This document shows positions 36,425 through 45,885 of a stretch of DNA of 64,000 nucleotides, in pieces. This DNA is from Variovorax jilinensis (lineage in GTDB: Bacteria; Pseudomonadota; Gammaproteobacteria; Burkholderiales; Burkholderiaceae_C), in the NCBI RefSeq assembly GCF_030316885.1, contig NZ_JASZYQ010000002.1, positions 194,001-258,000 of the forward strand, written 5' to 3'. How positions within the stretch are numbered: the stretch's first letter is position 1; every line of letters starts with the position of its first letter. A program made the translations under genes and the position numbers. A model generated the notes under the pieces. The model was not told the DNA's origin. It saw nothing but the letters and a program-made list of their open reading frames with translations, and did no database searches.

Positions 36425-37810
36425 TCAGATGCCGAGCAGCGCCTGGGCGAATTCGCGCGCGTCGAAGGTCTCGAGGTCCTCGAGCTTTTCGCCGACGCCG
36501 ATGAAATAGACCGGCACCGGCCGTTCGCGCGCGATCGCACACAGCACGCCGCCCTTGGCGGTGCCGTCGAGCTTGGTGACGATCAGGCCGGTCAGGCCGA
36601 GCGCCTCGTCGAAGGCCTTGACCTGCATCAGCGCGTTCTGGCCGGTGTTGCCGTCGATGACCAGCAGCACCTCGTGCGGCGCGGTCGGCTCGGCGCGCTG
36701 GACCACGCGCTTGATCTTCCTGAGCTCGTCCATCAGGTGGATCTGGGTCGGCAGCCGCCCGGCGGTGTCGACCAGCACCACGTCCTTGCCACGGGCCTTG
36801 CCCGCATTGACGGCGTCGAAGCTCACGGCAGCCGGGTCGCCGCCTTCCTGGCTCACGATCTCGACGGTGTTGCGGTCGGCCCAGACCATCAGCTGCTCGC
36901 GCGCGGCGGCGCGGAAGGTGTCGGCCGCGGCCAGCAGCACCGAAGCGCCCTCGTTGGCCAGGTGCTTGGTGAGCTTGCCGATCGACGTGGTCTTGCCGGC
37001 GCCGTTGACGCCGGCCACCATGATCACGGTCGGCGTGTACTCGCCGATCACCAGCGATTTCTCAAGCGGGCGCAGCAGGTCGGCGATGGCGTCGGCCAGC
37101 AGCGACTTGACCTGCGCGGCATCGGTCGCCATCGTGCTCTTGACGCGGCGGCGCAGGTCCTCGAGCAGGTGCTCGGTGGCCTTGACGCCGGTGTCGGCCA
37201 TCAGCAGGGCCTCTTCGAGTTCGTCGTAGAGCGCGTCGTCGATCTGGGCGTTGACGAAGGTGGCGGCGATGCTGTTCCCGGTCTTGCGCAGGCCTTGGCG
37301 CAGCTTGCCGAGCCAGCCGCTGCGTTCGGGCGCGGGCGGCGGCGTGACCGGAGTCGGCGCGGGAACGCGTGCGGCCGGGGCGGGGGTGAATGCGGGGGCG
37401 GAAGCGGCGGCGGGTGCGGGTGGAAGTGCGGTTGCGGGTGCGATTGGTGCGAGGGCGGGTCCGGCGGCGACTGCAGGTGCCAGTGGCGGCACTGGCCTGG
37501 GAGCCGGAGCCGCTATCGGCGTGGCAGCCGGCGCTGCGCTGGGCGTGGTTGCAGGCACAAGCGCGGGCGGCGCGGGCGCAACGACCGGCGCCGGTGCCGC
37601 CAACGGCGCCGGTGCTGCCAACGGCGCTGCCGTCGGCGCGGGAGCCGGGGCATCCTCGGCCGGTGTGGCGGCGGGCTTGCCGCCGAACCAGGACGACGGG
37701 GAGAACACGGATTTGGCTGCAGGCGCGGGCGCAGCCGGCGGCGGGCTCTGGGGCTCCGGAGCCGGCGCCGGGCTCTCGACCGCAGGTTTTTTCTTGAAGA
37801 AACTGAACAT
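36425..37810 (-). CDS. ftsY: signal recognition particle receptor FtsY
   Basis: A 461-residue protein. Residues 163-461 are the NG domain: N-domain helix QIDDALYDELEEALLMADTGV, then GTPase motifs GVNGAGKTTSIGKL, DTAGRLPTQ and TKLDGTAKGG. FtsY docks ribosome-SRP complexes at the membrane for co-translational insertion. The first 160 residues are almost wholly Ala and Pro after a short MFSFFKKKPA start, unlike the acidic A-domain of the E. coli protein. It is divergent from the first M16 gene. Confidence 0.95.
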   Translation of the reverse strand: MFSFFKKKPAVESPAPAPEPQSPPPAAPAPAAKSVFSPSSWFGGKPAATPAEDAPAPAPTAAPLAAPAPLAAPAPVVAPAPPALVPATTPSAAPAATPIAAPAPRPVPPLAPAVAAGPALAPIAPATALPPAPAAASAPAFTPAPAARVPAPTPVTPPPAPERSGWLGKLRQGLRKTGNSIAATFVNAQIDDALYDELEEALLMADTGVKATEHLLEDLRRRVKSTMATDAAQVKSLLADAIADLLRPLEKSLVIGEYTPTVIMVAGVNGAGKTTSIGKLTKHLANEGASVLLAAADTFRAAAREQLMVWADRNTVEIVSQEGGDPAAVSFDAVNAGKARGKDVVLVDTAGRLPTQIHLMDELRKIKRVVQRAEPTAPHEVLLVIDGNTGQNALMQVKAFDEALGLTGLIVTKLDGTAKGGVLCAIARERPVPVYFIGVGEKLEDLETFDAREFAQALLGI

Positions 37811-37839
37811 TGAGCGCTTTTTACAATCGGACCCATTCT

Positions 37840-39300
37840 ATGAAACACCCCTTGCCACGCCGCGCTGCGTCGGGTGCGGTGCTGGCTTCGGTGCTTTTCG
37901 CATCGTGGGCCGTGCCTGCCATCGCACAGAGCGCGCCTCCGTCCCCGGTCTCTCCGGCCGCATCCGCCACAGCGCCGGCCGCCGCCCAGCAGTTCACGCT
38001 CGCCAACGGCATGACCCTGATCGTCAAGCCCGACCGGCGCGCGCCGACCGCGGTCCAGATGCTGTGGGTGCGGGTCGGATCGATGGACGAGGTCGACGGC
38101 ACCTCGGGCGTGGCCCACGTGCTCGAGCACATGATGTTCAAGGGCAGCAAGGCGCTCAAGCCCGGCGAATTCTCGCGCCGCGTCGCCGCGCTGGGCGGGC
38201 AGGAAAACGCCTTCACCACGCGCGACTACACGGGCTACTACCAGCAGATCCCGGCCGACAAGCTCGAGCAGATCATGAAGCTCGAATCCGATCGTTTTGC
38301 CAACAACCAGTGGCCGGACGACGAATTCAAGCGCGAGATCGAGGTCGTCAAGGAAGAGCGCCGCATGCGAACCGAGGACCAGCCCCGCGGCCTGCTGGGC
38401 GAGCAGCAGAACGCCGCGGTGTTCACGGCTTCGCCCTACCACCGGCCCGTGGTGGGCTGGATGAGCGACCTCGAGGCCATGACGCCCGCCGACGCACGCG
38501 AGTTCTTCCAGCGCTGGTACGTGCCCGCCAACGCCGCGATCGTGGTGGCCGGCGACGTCGACGTCGCGCAGGTACGGGCCTGGGCCGAGAAGTACTACGG
38601 CTCGATCCCGGCGCGCGCCGTGCCCACCCGCAAGCCGCGCACCGAGCCGGCCCAGCGCGGCATCCGCCGCGTCGAATTCAAGGCACCGGCCGAGCAGGCC
38701 TACGTGTCGCTGGCCTATCGCGCGCCGCAGATCGAGGCGTCCGACAAGCTCGACGGCGACAACGACCCCTATGCGCTGCTGGTGCTGGCCGCGGTGCTCG
38801 ACGGCTACCCGGGCGCACGCCTCGACCGCGCACTCACGCAGGGCCCGGATCGCGTCGCCGACTCGGCCGGGGCCTATGCCGGCTTCGTCGGCCGCGGGCC
38901 GCAACTGTTCGGTCTCGATGGCGTGCCGGCCGCGGGCAAGACGCCCGAAGCGGTCGAGGCCGCCTTGCGCGCCGAGGTCGCCAAGGTGGCGCGCGAAGGC
39001 GTGGGCGCGGCCGAGCTCGCGCGCGTCAAGACGCAATGGGTGGCGAGCGAGACCTACAAGCTCGACTCGGTGATGGCGCAGGCGCGCGAGCTGGGCAGCA
39101 ACTGGGTGCAGGGCCTGCCGCTGGACGCCAACGCGAAGATCATCGAACGGCTGCAGGCCGTCACGGCCGAGCAGGTGCAGGCGGTGGCCGCGAAGTATTT
39201 CGGCGACGACCAGCTCACGGTTGCCACGCTGCGGCCGCTGCCGCCCGACACCACGCGCCGTCCGCGCGCACCCGCAGCGCCGGCCGGCGACCTGCGTTGA
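37840..39300 (+). CDS. M16-family zinc metallopeptidase (active subunit)
   Basis: A 486-residue exported peptidase with a signal peptide cleaved near AIAQS (about residue 30). The inverted zinc motif is HVLEHMMF (HXXEH), and the downstream zinc ligand glutamate is in EIEVVKEERR. Such proteins degrade short peptides in the periplasm and often work as a pair with a partner lacking the zinc site, encoded next door as here (eight-base gap). The ATG at 37840 gives a proper signal peptide, while an ATG at 37810 would overlap the ftsY start. Confidence 0.92.
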   Translation: MKHPLPRRAASGAVLASVLFASWAVPAIAQSAPPSPVSPAASATAPAAAQQFTLANGMTLIVKPDRRAPTAVQMLWVRVGSMDEVDGTSGVAHVLEHMMFKGSKALKPGEFSRRVAALGGQENAFTTRDYTGYYQQIPADKLEQIMKLESDRFANNQWPDDEFKREIEVVKEERRMRTEDQPRGLLGEQQNAAVFTASPYHRPVVGWMSDLEAMTPADAREFFQRWYVPANAAIVVAGDVDVAQVRAWAEKYYGSIPARAVPTRKPRTEPAQRGIRRVEFKAPAEQAYVSLAYRAPQIEASDKLDGDNDPYALLVLAAVLDGYPGARLDRALTQGPDRVADSAGAYAGFVGRGPQLFGLDGVPAAGKTPEAVEAALRAEVAKVAREGVGAAELARVKTQWVASETYKLDSVMAQARELGSNWVQGLPLDANAKIIERLQAVTAEQVQAVAAKYFGDDQLTVATLRPLPPDTTRRPRAPAAPAGDLR

Positions 39301-39308
39301 AGGAAACC

Positions 39309-40658
39309 ATGTCCCCCAACAAAACAACGACGCTGCGCGCCGTGCTTCTCGGCGCCGCATTCTTCCTGCTGGCCGCCGGCGCGCAGGCCGCGATCCCGAT
39401 CCAGCACTGGACCCTGGCCAACGGCGCCCGGATCTACCTGGCCGCCACCGATGCATTGCCGATCGTCGACGTGCAGATCGACTTCGACGCCGGTTCGCGG
39501 CGCGATCCGCCGGCCCAGTCCGGCCTGGCCGGCGTGACCGCCGAGATGGTCGAGAAGGGCATCCGCGCCAGCGGCAGCGAGCCCGCGATGGACCAGAACG
39601 CGCTCGGCGAAGCCTGGGCCGACCTCGGCGCCGAGTTCAACGTCGGCGCCGGTGCCGACCGCACCAGCATCACGCTGCGCTCGCTGGCCGATCCGGTGCT
39701 GCTGAACAAGGCGGTGCGCCTGGCCGCGCGCGAGATCGGCGAGCCGGCCTTCCCGGACGCCATCTGGCAGCGCGAACGCGAGCGGCTCAATGCGGCGATC
39801 CGCGAGGCCAACACCAAGCCCGCCACCGCGGCCGGCCGTGCCTTCGCACAGGCGGTCTACGGCGACCATCCCTACGGCCAGGACACCACCGAAGCCACGC
39901 TCGCGCGCATCGACGTCGCCGCCATGCGCCAGCGCTGGGAGCAGCTGATCGTGCCGTGCCGGGCCAAGCTCAGCATCGTCGGCGCGGTCACGCGCGCGCA
40001 GGCCGAGAGCATCGCGAACGAGCTGCTGTCGCGGCTGCCGGCATCGCCGGCCGGCTGTCCGCCGCTGCCGGTGGTGCCCGAGGTGGCGCCGCTGGCTGCC
40101 GCCAAGGAACAGCGCATTCCCTTCGCCTCGGCGCAGTCCCACGTCGTCATCGGCGAGCCCGGCTACAAGCGCACCGACCCCGATCACTTCGCGCTCACGC
40201 TCGGCAACTACATCCTGGGTGGCGGCGGCTTCGTGTCGCGCCTGACCGAGCAGGTGCGCGAGAAGCGCGGCCTGGCCTACAGCGTCTACAGCGGCTTCTC
40301 GCCGGGGTTGCACGCGGGTGCCTTCCGGGTGGCCTTCCAGACCCGGCCCGACCAGGCCGACCAGGCCGTCAAGGTGGCGCGCGAGGTGGTGGCGCAGTTC
40401 GTCGCCGACGGCCCGACCGCGGCCGAGCTCAAGGCTGCCAAGGACAACCTGATCGGTGGCTTTCCGCTGCTGCTCGACAGCAACCGCAAGCTCGTCGGCA
40501 ATGTGGCGAACATCGCCTGGAACGACCTGCCGCTCGACTACCTCGACACCTGGACGGCGCGCATGAACGCGGTCACGGCGGCCGACGTCAAGGCCGCCTT
40601 CGCGCGCAAGCTCCAGCCCGAGCGCATGGTCACGGTGATCGTGGGCGGCAAGCCTTGA
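39309..40658 (+). CDS. M16-family peptidase-like subunit lacking the zinc motif
   Basis: A 449-residue exported protein with signal peptide ending AGAQA (about 27). It has the same fold as the preceding gene, with the C-terminal REKRGLAYSVYSGF stretch that belongs to the substrate-binding half. The place of HXXEH reads GVTAEMVEKG, so zinc cannot be bound in the usual way. It is likely the non-catalytic partner forming a clam-shell heterodimer with the active subunit, as in other tandem M16 pairs. Confidence 0.92.
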   Translation: MSPNKTTTLRAVLLGAAFFLLAAGAQAAIPIQHWTLANGARIYLAATDALPIVDVQIDFDAGSRRDPPAQSGLAGVTAEMVEKGIRASGSEPAMDQNALGEAWADLGAEFNVGAGADRTSITLRSLADPVLLNKAVRLAAREIGEPAFPDAIWQRERERLNAAIREANTKPATAAGRAFAQAVYGDHPYGQDTTEATLARIDVAAMRQRWEQLIVPCRAKLSIVGAVTRAQAESIANELLSRLPASPAGCPPLPVVPEVAPLAAAKEQRIPFASAQSHVVIGEPGYKRTDPDHFALTLGNYILGGGGFVSRLTEQVREKRGLAYSVYSGFSPGLHAGAFRVAFQTRPDQADQAVKVAREVVAQFVADGPTAAELKAAKDNLIGGFPLLLDSNRKLVGNVANIAWNDLPLDYLDTWTARMNAVTAADVKAAFARKLQPERMVTVIVGGKP

Positions 40659-40683
40659 GCGTTTCGCTGCGGTCCGCAGCCGT

Positions 40684-40689
40684 TAAGCT
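40684..40689 (+). promoter_or_regulatory. candidate -10 box, leaderless spacing, rsmD
   Basis: TAAGCT ends six bases before the GTG at 40696. The spacer CCGCCT has no ribosome-binding site. The match to TATAAT is modest, so this is the weakest of the set. Confidence 0.25.
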
Positions 40690-40695
40690 CCGCCT

Positions 40696-41370
40696 GTGAA
40701 ACCGAAGTCCAGAACCCCCGCGCCGGCCAAGACCGGCGCCGATGCCAAGGCCGCCACCGCGGCCAAACTCGCGAAGGCACCGCATTTCGTCCGCATCATC
40801 GGCGGCCAGTGGAAGCGCACCCGGCTCGCAGTCGCCGACAAGCCCGGCCTGCGTCCGACGCCCGACCGCGTGCGCGAGACCCTGTTCAACTGGCTGGCCA
40901 GCCTGGCCGGTGTCGGCGGCGGCGAACTGCCGGGCTGGCATTGCGTGGATGCCTTCGCGGGCACCGGCGCGATCGGCCTCGAGGCCGCATCGCGCGGCGC
41001 CGCCTCGGTGCTGCTGTGCGAGCAGGAACCGGCGCTGGTGGCGCAGCTTCAGTCCCTCAAGACCAAGCTCGACGCCGCCGCAGTGCGCATCGAGCGCGGC
41101 AACGGCGTGACCGCGCTCGAGCGCACCCCGGCCGGCAGCCTGCACGTGGTCTTCCTCGATCCGCCGTTCGAGAACCCGGCCGTCTACGAGCCGGCACTGC
41201 GGGCGGCGCTGAAGGCGCTGCGACCCGAAGGCGTGATCTACCTCGAGGCCGCGCGTCGCTGGAGCGACGACGAACTGGCGGCGCTCGGGCTGGTGCTGTT
41301 TCGCCATCTCAAGGCCGGTGCGGTGCACGCGCATCTGCTGCAGCCGGCCGCGGCGAACGCCGCTGCATAA
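40696..41370 (+). CDS. rsmD: 16S rRNA guanine-966 N2-methyltransferase
   Basis: A 224-residue methyltransferase. The family start RIIGGQWKRTRL, the SAM loop VDAFAGTGAIGLEAASRG (about 83-100) and the catalytic FLDPPF motif are all present. It methylates G966 of 16S rRNA in the assembled small subunit. The start is a GTG at 40696, before a basic Ala/Lys-rich extension of about 30 residues. It lies upstream of coaD, a pairing seen in many bacteria. Confidence 0.93.
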   Translation: MKPKSRTPAPAKTGADAKAATAAKLAKAPHFVRIIGGQWKRTRLAVADKPGLRPTPDRVRETLFNWLASLAGVGGGELPGWHCVDAFAGTGAIGLEAASRGAASVLLCEQEPALVAQLQSLKTKLDAAAVRIERGNGVTALERTPAGSLHVVFLDPPFENPAVYEPALRAALKALRPEGVIYLEAARRWSDDELAALGLVLFRHLKAGAVHAHLLQPAAANAAA

Positions 41371-41412
41371 TCCGCCGCACCCGCCACGACGGCCGCACCA
41401 GGAGGAAGCCCC

Positions 41413-41916
41413 ATGTCCAGCAACGTGATTGCCGTCTACCCCGGCACCTTCGACCCCATCACGCTGGGCCACGAGGACGTGGTGCGGCGCGCGACGCAGC
41501 TGTTCTCGCGCGTCATCGTCGCGGTTGCCGCCGGCCATCACAAGAAGGCGCTGTTCACGCTGCCCGAGCGCATCGAGATGGCGAGCGAGGCGGTCAAGCC
41601 CTACAGCGACCAGGTCACGGTCGAGAGCTTCTCCGGACTGCTGCGCGACTTCGTGGTCGCGCGTGGCGGCAAGGCGATGGTGCGCGGCCTGCGCGCGGTG
41701 ACCGACTTCGACTACGAGTTCCAGCTCGCGGGCATGAACCGCTCGCTGATGCCCGAGGTCGAGACCGTGTTCCTGACCCCGAGCGACAAGTACCAGTTCA
41801 TCTCGAGCACCTTCGTGCGCGAGATCGCGATGCTCGGCGGCGAGGTCGACAAGTTCGTCTCGCCCAACGTGCAGGACCGCCTGCTCGCCAAGGTCCGCAG
41901 CCTCGGCCGCGAATGA
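41413..41916 (+). CDS. coaD: phosphopantetheine adenylyltransferase
   Basis: A 167-residue nucleotidyltransferase. The adenylate-binding YPGTFDPITLGHED (the T/HxGH motif, about 8-21) and C-terminal ISSTFVREIA are diagnostic. It makes dephospho-CoA from phosphopantetheine and ATP. GGAGGAAG lies just before the ATG. The stop overlaps pxpB by four bases (ATGA), which ties an essential CoA gene to the oxoprolinase genes. Confidence 0.95.
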   Translation: MSSNVIAVYPGTFDPITLGHEDVVRRATQLFSRVIVAVAAGHHKKALFTLPERIEMASEAVKPYSDQVTVESFSGLLRDFVVARGGKAMVRGLRAVTDFDYEFQLAGMNRSLMPEVETVFLTPSDKYQFISSTFVREIAMLGGEVDKFVSPNVQDRLLAKVRSLGRE

Positions 41917-42572
41917 CCATTCCCGCGCTTCGCCTGCATGCGCTGGGCGAGGCCGCGCTGCTGTGCGAACTGCCGCCGCCCGCCACGCTCGCGCACCAGC
42001 AGCGCATCTGGGCGCTGGCCACCGAGGCGCTGCAGTGGCGCGGCGTGCACGAGGTGCTGCCGGGCATGAACAACCTGAGCCTGCTGTTCGATCCGACGCA
42101 GGTCGATGCGGCCGAGCTCGAGATGCAGGTGCTCGCGGCCTGGCCGCAGCTGGCCGCCAGCGGCGTCCAGGGCCGGCGCATCGAGATTCCCGTGGCCTAC
42201 GGCGGCGAAGCCGGGCCCGACCTGGCCGAGGTCGCGCGGCACACCGGCCTCTCGCCGGCCGAGGTGGTGCGGCGCCACAGCGGGGGTGACTACGTGGTCT
42301 ACCTGCTCGGCTTCCTGCCGGGCTTCGCCTTCATGGGCGGCCTCGCGCCCGAGCTCGCGACGCCGCGCCGCGCCGAACCGCGCGTGGCCGTGCCTGCGCG
42401 CTCGGTCGGCATCGGCGGCGAGCAGACCGGCATCTATCCGCTCGTTTCGCCGGGCGGCTGGCAGCTGATCGGCCGTACCTCGCTCGAGATGTTCGACCCC
42501 GGCGCGGCCGAGCCGACCCTGCTGCGGCCCGGCGACCACGTCCGCTTCGTGGCCGAGAGCGTGGAGCTCTGA
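41913..42572 (+). CDS. pxpB: 5-oxoprolinase subunit B
   Basis: A 219-residue protein of the KipI/PxpB family, with LGEAALLCELPPP at the start, LLGFLPGFAFMGGL in the middle and QTGIYPLVSPGGWQLIGRT towards the end. PxpB forms part of the ATP-dependent enzyme PxpABC, which opens 5-oxo-L-proline to glutamate. The start is coupled to coaD and the stop shares one base with the pxpC start. Confidence 0.94.
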   Translation: MTIPALRLHALGEAALLCELPPPATLAHQQRIWALATEALQWRGVHEVLPGMNNLSLLFDPTQVDAAELEMQVLAAWPQLAASGVQGRRIEIPVAYGGEAGPDLAEVARHTGLSPAEVVRRHSGGDYVVYLLGFLPGFAFMGGLAPELATPRRAEPRVAVPARSVGIGGEQTGIYPLVSPGGWQLIGRTSLEMFDPGAAEPTLLRPGDHVRFVAESVEL

Positions 42573-43630
42573 TGGCCGCAGCGCACGGACTCACGGTGCT
42601 GCGCCCCGGCATGCTGGCCTCGGTGCAGGACCTGGGCCGTCCCGGCCATCGCCAGCTCGGCATCTGCCCCGGCGGCGCGCTCGACACCCTCGCGCTGACG
42701 CTCGCCAATCGACTGGTCGGCAACGACGACGGCGCGGCCGGGCTCGAACTGACGATGGGCAACTGCGAGCTGCGCTTCGAGACCGCGACCCGGATCGCGA
42801 TCACCGGCGACGACTTCGGCGCCGCGCTCGACGGCGTGCCGCTGTGGGCTTGCTGGAGCGTGCCGGTGGCGGCCGGGCAGGTCTTGCGCCTGTCGGGTGC
42901 CAATCATTCGCCGTCGAAGAAGGGGCTGCGCAGCTGGCTCGCGGTGGCGGGCGGCATCGACGTGCCACCGGTCCTCGGCTCGCGCAGCACCGACCTCAAG
43001 GCCGGCTTCGGCGGCCACCAGGGCCGGGCGCTGCGCAAGGGCGACCGGCTCCTGCTGGGCCCCTCGGCTCTCGACGCACGGCAGCTCGCCGCCCGACCCT
43101 TCGGCGTGCGAGCCCCCGAAGCGGCGCCTCGCGGCCACGCGGACCCGGTCGACGACGCCACCGTGCTGCGCGTGCTTCCCGGCCCCGAGTTTGAGCAGTT
43201 CACGGCCGCCTCGCTCGAGGCGCTTTGGCGCGACCCGTGGCGCATCACGCCGCAGAGCAACCGCATGGGCAGCCGGCTCGAGGGCTTCGAGCTCAAGCGC
43301 CGCCGTGCCTTCGACATGCTGTCCTCGGCCGTGATCCCGGGCACGATCCAGGTCCCGCCCTCGGGCCAGCCGATCATCCTCATGGGCGACGCCCAGACCA
43401 CCGGCGGCTATCCGCGCATCGGGGTCGTGATCCAGGCCGACCTGTGGAAGCTCGCGCAGGCGCCGCTCGGCGGCTGGCTGCGGCTCGAGCAGGTCGATGC
43501 GGCGGCCGCGCTGTCGGCCTTGCAGCAGCGCCGGCGCTACCTCGCGCAGGTGGCGCAGGGCCTGGCCTCGGCGGGCTGGCGCGTGGCGGCGCAAAATCCG
43601 GTCGAAGGAGCAAGAAGTCATGCAGATTGA
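42572..43630 (+). CDS. pxpC: 5-oxoprolinase subunit C
   Basis: A 352-residue protein of the KipA/PxpC biotin-dependent carboxylase-like family, with [24 protein letters not shown] at the start, [11 protein letters not shown] in the centre and [18 protein letters not shown] near the C-terminus. With PxpB it activates oxoproline using ATP for PxpA. It overlaps pxpB by one base and pxpA by 11 bases. Confidence 0.94.
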   Translation: MAAAHGLTVLRPGMLASVQDLGRPGHRQLGICPGGALDTLALTLANRLVGNDDGAAGLELTMGNCELRFETATRIAITGDDFGAALDGVPLWACWSVPVAAGQVLRLSGANHSPSKKGLRSWLAVAGGIDVPPVLGSRSTDLKAGFGGHQGRALRKGDRLLLGPSALDARQLAARPFGVRAPEAAPRGHADPVDDATVLRVLPGPEFEQFTAASLEALWRDPWRITPQSNRMGSRLEGFELKRRRAFDMLSSAVIPGTIQVPPSGQPIILMGDAQTTGGYPRIGVVIQADLWKLAQAPLGGWLRLEQVDAAAALSALQQRRRYLAQVAQGLASAGWRVAAQNPVEGARSHAD

Positions 43631-44357
43631 CCTCAACGCCGACCTCGGCGAAGGATGCGACAACGACGAAGCCCTGCTCGGCCTCGTGAGCTCGGCCAAC
43701 ATCGCCTGCGGCTGGCATGCAGGCGATGCCCGCACCATGCAGCAGTGCGTGCGCTGGGCGATCGCCAACGGCGTCGCGATCGGCGCCCACCCGAGCTTTC
43801 CCGACCGCGAGAACTTCGGCCGCAGCACCATGAACCTGCCGCCCGAGGAGATCGTCGCGGGCGTGCTCTACCAGGTCGGCGCGCTGGCCGCGATCGTCAA
43901 GGCCGAAGGCGGGCGGCTCGCGCACGTGAAGCCGCACGGCGCGCTCTACAACCAGGCGGTCAAGGAGCCGGCGCTGGCCGCCGCGATCTGCGAGGCGGTG
44001 CGCCGCTTCGACCCTTCGCTGCGCTATTTCGGACTCGCGGGCAGCGGCATGATCGACGCCGCTGAGCGCGCGGGCCTGACGCCGGTCGAGGAGGTCTTCG
44101 CCGACCGTGGCTACATGCCCGACGGTAGCCTGGTGCCTCGAAGCCAGCCCGGCGCCCTGATCGAGGACGAGGAGGCTTCGCTCGCGCAGACGCTGTCGCT
44201 GGTGCGCGATCACCGGGTGCGCGCCATCGACGGCAGCCTGGTGGCGGTCAATGCGCAGACCGTCTGCCTGCACGGCGATGGCGCCCACGCGCTGGCCTTC
44301 GCGCGCCGCATCCGCGAGCGCCTGGCGGCCGAAGGCATCGCGGTCGCCGCCACGTGA
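43620..44357 (+). CDS. pxpA: 5-oxoprolinase subunit A (LamB/YcsF family)
   Basis: A 245-residue protein starting [13 protein letters not shown], the family hallmark. [11 protein letters not shown] (about 29-39), [10 protein letters not shown] and [10 protein letters not shown] carry the conserved His and Asp residues of the active site. PxpA performs the hydrolytic ring opening of activated 5-oxoproline. It starts within the last codons of pxpC and its stop overlaps the pcp start (GTGA). Confidence 0.94.
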   Translation: MQIDLNADLGEGCDNDEALLGLVSSANIACGWHAGDARTMQQCVRWAIANGVAIGAHPSFPDRENFGRSTMNLPPEEIVAGVLYQVGALAAIVKAEGGRLAHVKPHGALYNQAVKEPALAAAICEAVRRFDPSLRYFGLAGSGMIDAAERAGLTPVEEVFADRGYMPDGSLVPRSQPGALIEDEEASLAQTLSLVRDHRVRAIDGSLVAVNAQTVCLHGDGAHALAFARRIRERLAAEGIAVAAT

Positions 44358-45013
44358 ACGTCCTTCTGACCGGCTTCGAGCCCTTCGACCAGGACGCGAT
44401 CAATCCGTCCTGGGAAGCGGTGCAGTCGCTCGATGGCTGGCGCTGCGAAGGTGCCGTGGTGCATGCGCGCCGCATCTCCTGCGTGTTCGGTGCGTCCTTG
44501 CGCGAACTCGATGCCGCGATCGACGAGGTGCAGCCGCATCTGGTGCTGTGCGTCGGACAGGCGGGCGGCCGCAGCGAGATCACGCCCGAGCGCGTGGCCA
44601 TCAACGTCGACGATGGCCGCATCTGCGACAACGCCGGCTGCCAGCCGATCGATGCGCCGGTGGTGCCCGGTGCACCCGCGGCCTATTTCGCCAGCCTGCC
44701 GATCAAGGCCATGGTGCGCGACTTGCGCGCCGCGGGCATTCCGGCCGCGGTGTCGAACACGGCCGGCACCTTCGTCTGCAACCACCTGTTCTTCGGCCTC
44801 ATGCACCGCATCGCGAGCCGGCCCGTGGCGCCCGGCATGCGCGGCGGCTTCGTTCACATCCCCTACCTGCCACAGCAGGTGACGCGGAGGCCGGACCTTG
44901 CGGGCCTGCCTGTCATGGCGCTCGAGACGGTGGTCGCCGGCCTTCGCATCGCCATCGCGACCGCGCTCTCGGTGCGCGAGGACCTGCGCGAAAGCGGCGG
45001 GCAGCTGCACTGA
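44354..45013 (+). CDS. pcp: pyroglutamyl-peptidase I
   Basis: A 219-residue C15 cysteine peptidase. [14 protein letters not shown] opens the family. The catalytic glutamate is in [15 protein letters not shown], the cysteine in [13 protein letters not shown] (about Cys143), and the histidine in [11 protein letters not shown]. It removes N-terminal pyroglutamate from peptides, producing the substrate of PxpABC. The start is a GTG overlapping the pxpA stop, so the two activities are co-expressed. Confidence 0.93.
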   Translation: MNVLLTGFEPFDQDAINPSWEAVQSLDGWRCEGAVVHARRISCVFGASLRELDAAIDEVQPHLVLCVGQAGGRSEITPERVAINVDDGRICDNAGCQPIDAPVVPGAPAAYFASLPIKAMVRDLRAAGIPAAVSNTAGTFVCNHLFFGLMHRIASRPVAPGMRGGFVHIPYLPQQVTRRPDLAGLPVMALETVVAGLRIAIATALSVREDLRESGGQLH

Positions 45014-45036
45014 TCCTGCGCTGCCGCAAGAAAGGT

Positions 45037-45753
45037 TCAGCGTGCCGAAAGCAGGCGCTCGAGCCAGCGCACGAGGATCGCGTTGACCGCCTCGGGCTGC
45101 TCCATCGTGAGCATGTGGCCGCACCGTGCAATCCATTCGAGCTCGGCCTGCGGCACCAGCGCGGCGATCTCGCGCGCGCAATCGGGCGGCGTGAGCCGGT
45201 CGCCGTCGCCGCACATCACGAGCACCGGGCAGCGCAATCGCGGCAGGTGCGCGCGCGCATCGGGGCGCTGCATCACGGCGCGGTTCTGGCGCACCAGCTG
45301 GACGGCGCCGGCATCGAGCACCAGCGAGACATAGCGCGCGACCAGTTCGGCGTCACCGACGTGCGACGCGTCGAAGGCGAAGCCCGCGTTGTTGACGATC
45401 ACGTCGCGTGCATCGCCGCGTTCGAACAGCTCGATGGCCGCCGACCGCAGTTCGTAGAGCTCGGGCGTCTCGGGTGCCGCGTTGGTGCCGAGCAGCGCAA
45501 GGCCCGCGATGCGCCCGGGCGCCTGGCGCGCGGCTTCCATCGCGACCATGCCGCCCATCGAGGCACCGCAGAGGATCAGCGGGCCGGGATGCTCCTCGAG
45601 CACGGCCGCCGCCATCGTCTCGATGCGGCCGTGGCGCATGTGGGCGTCGCTCACGCGAACATCGAGGCCGGCGGGCAGGGCGGGGATCTGCGCGGCCCAG
45701 AGGCGTTCGTCGCAGGCAAGGCCGGGCAGGAGCACGAGTCGTGGTGTGGGCAT
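45037..45753 (-). CDS. alpha/beta-hydrolase
   Basis: A 238-residue alpha/beta-hydrolase. The nucleophile elbow is GASMGG, the acid is in MCGDGDRLTPP, and the histidine is in RCGHMLTMEQP. PTPRLVLLPGLACDERLW at the N-terminus sets up the oxyanion hole. The fold covers esterases, lactonases and related enzymes, and the substrate is not evident. It is convergent with pcp and divergent from the histidine phosphatase gene. Confidence 0.85.
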   Translation of the reverse strand: MPTPRLVLLPGLACDERLWAAQIPALPAGLDVRVSDAHMRHGRIETMAAAVLEEHPGPLILCGASMGGMVAMEAARQAPGRIAGLALLGTNAAPETPELYELRSAAIELFERGDARDVIVNNAGFAFDASHVGDAELVARYVSLVLDAGAVQLVRQNRAVMQRPDARAHLPRLRCPVLVMCGDGDRLTPPDCAREIAALVPQAELEWIARCGHMLTMEQPEAVNAILVRWLERLLSAR

Positions 45754-45885
45754 GCGGCGATTCTCGACGCAGGGCACGGCCGGCGCACGCAGACCCGCGA
45801 TGACCCGCGGCGAGCCGGCGGCGAGCGCACGAGCCGCGCACGGTCATCACGCTGGCATGGTCCCTGCGGGACAATGGGCTCAGAC

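Noticed and set aside
37810..37839. An earlier ATG (37810) for the first M16 peptidase gene.
   Set aside because: It would overlap the divergent ftsY start and put ten residues ahead of an otherwise normal signal peptide. ATG 37840 is the better start.
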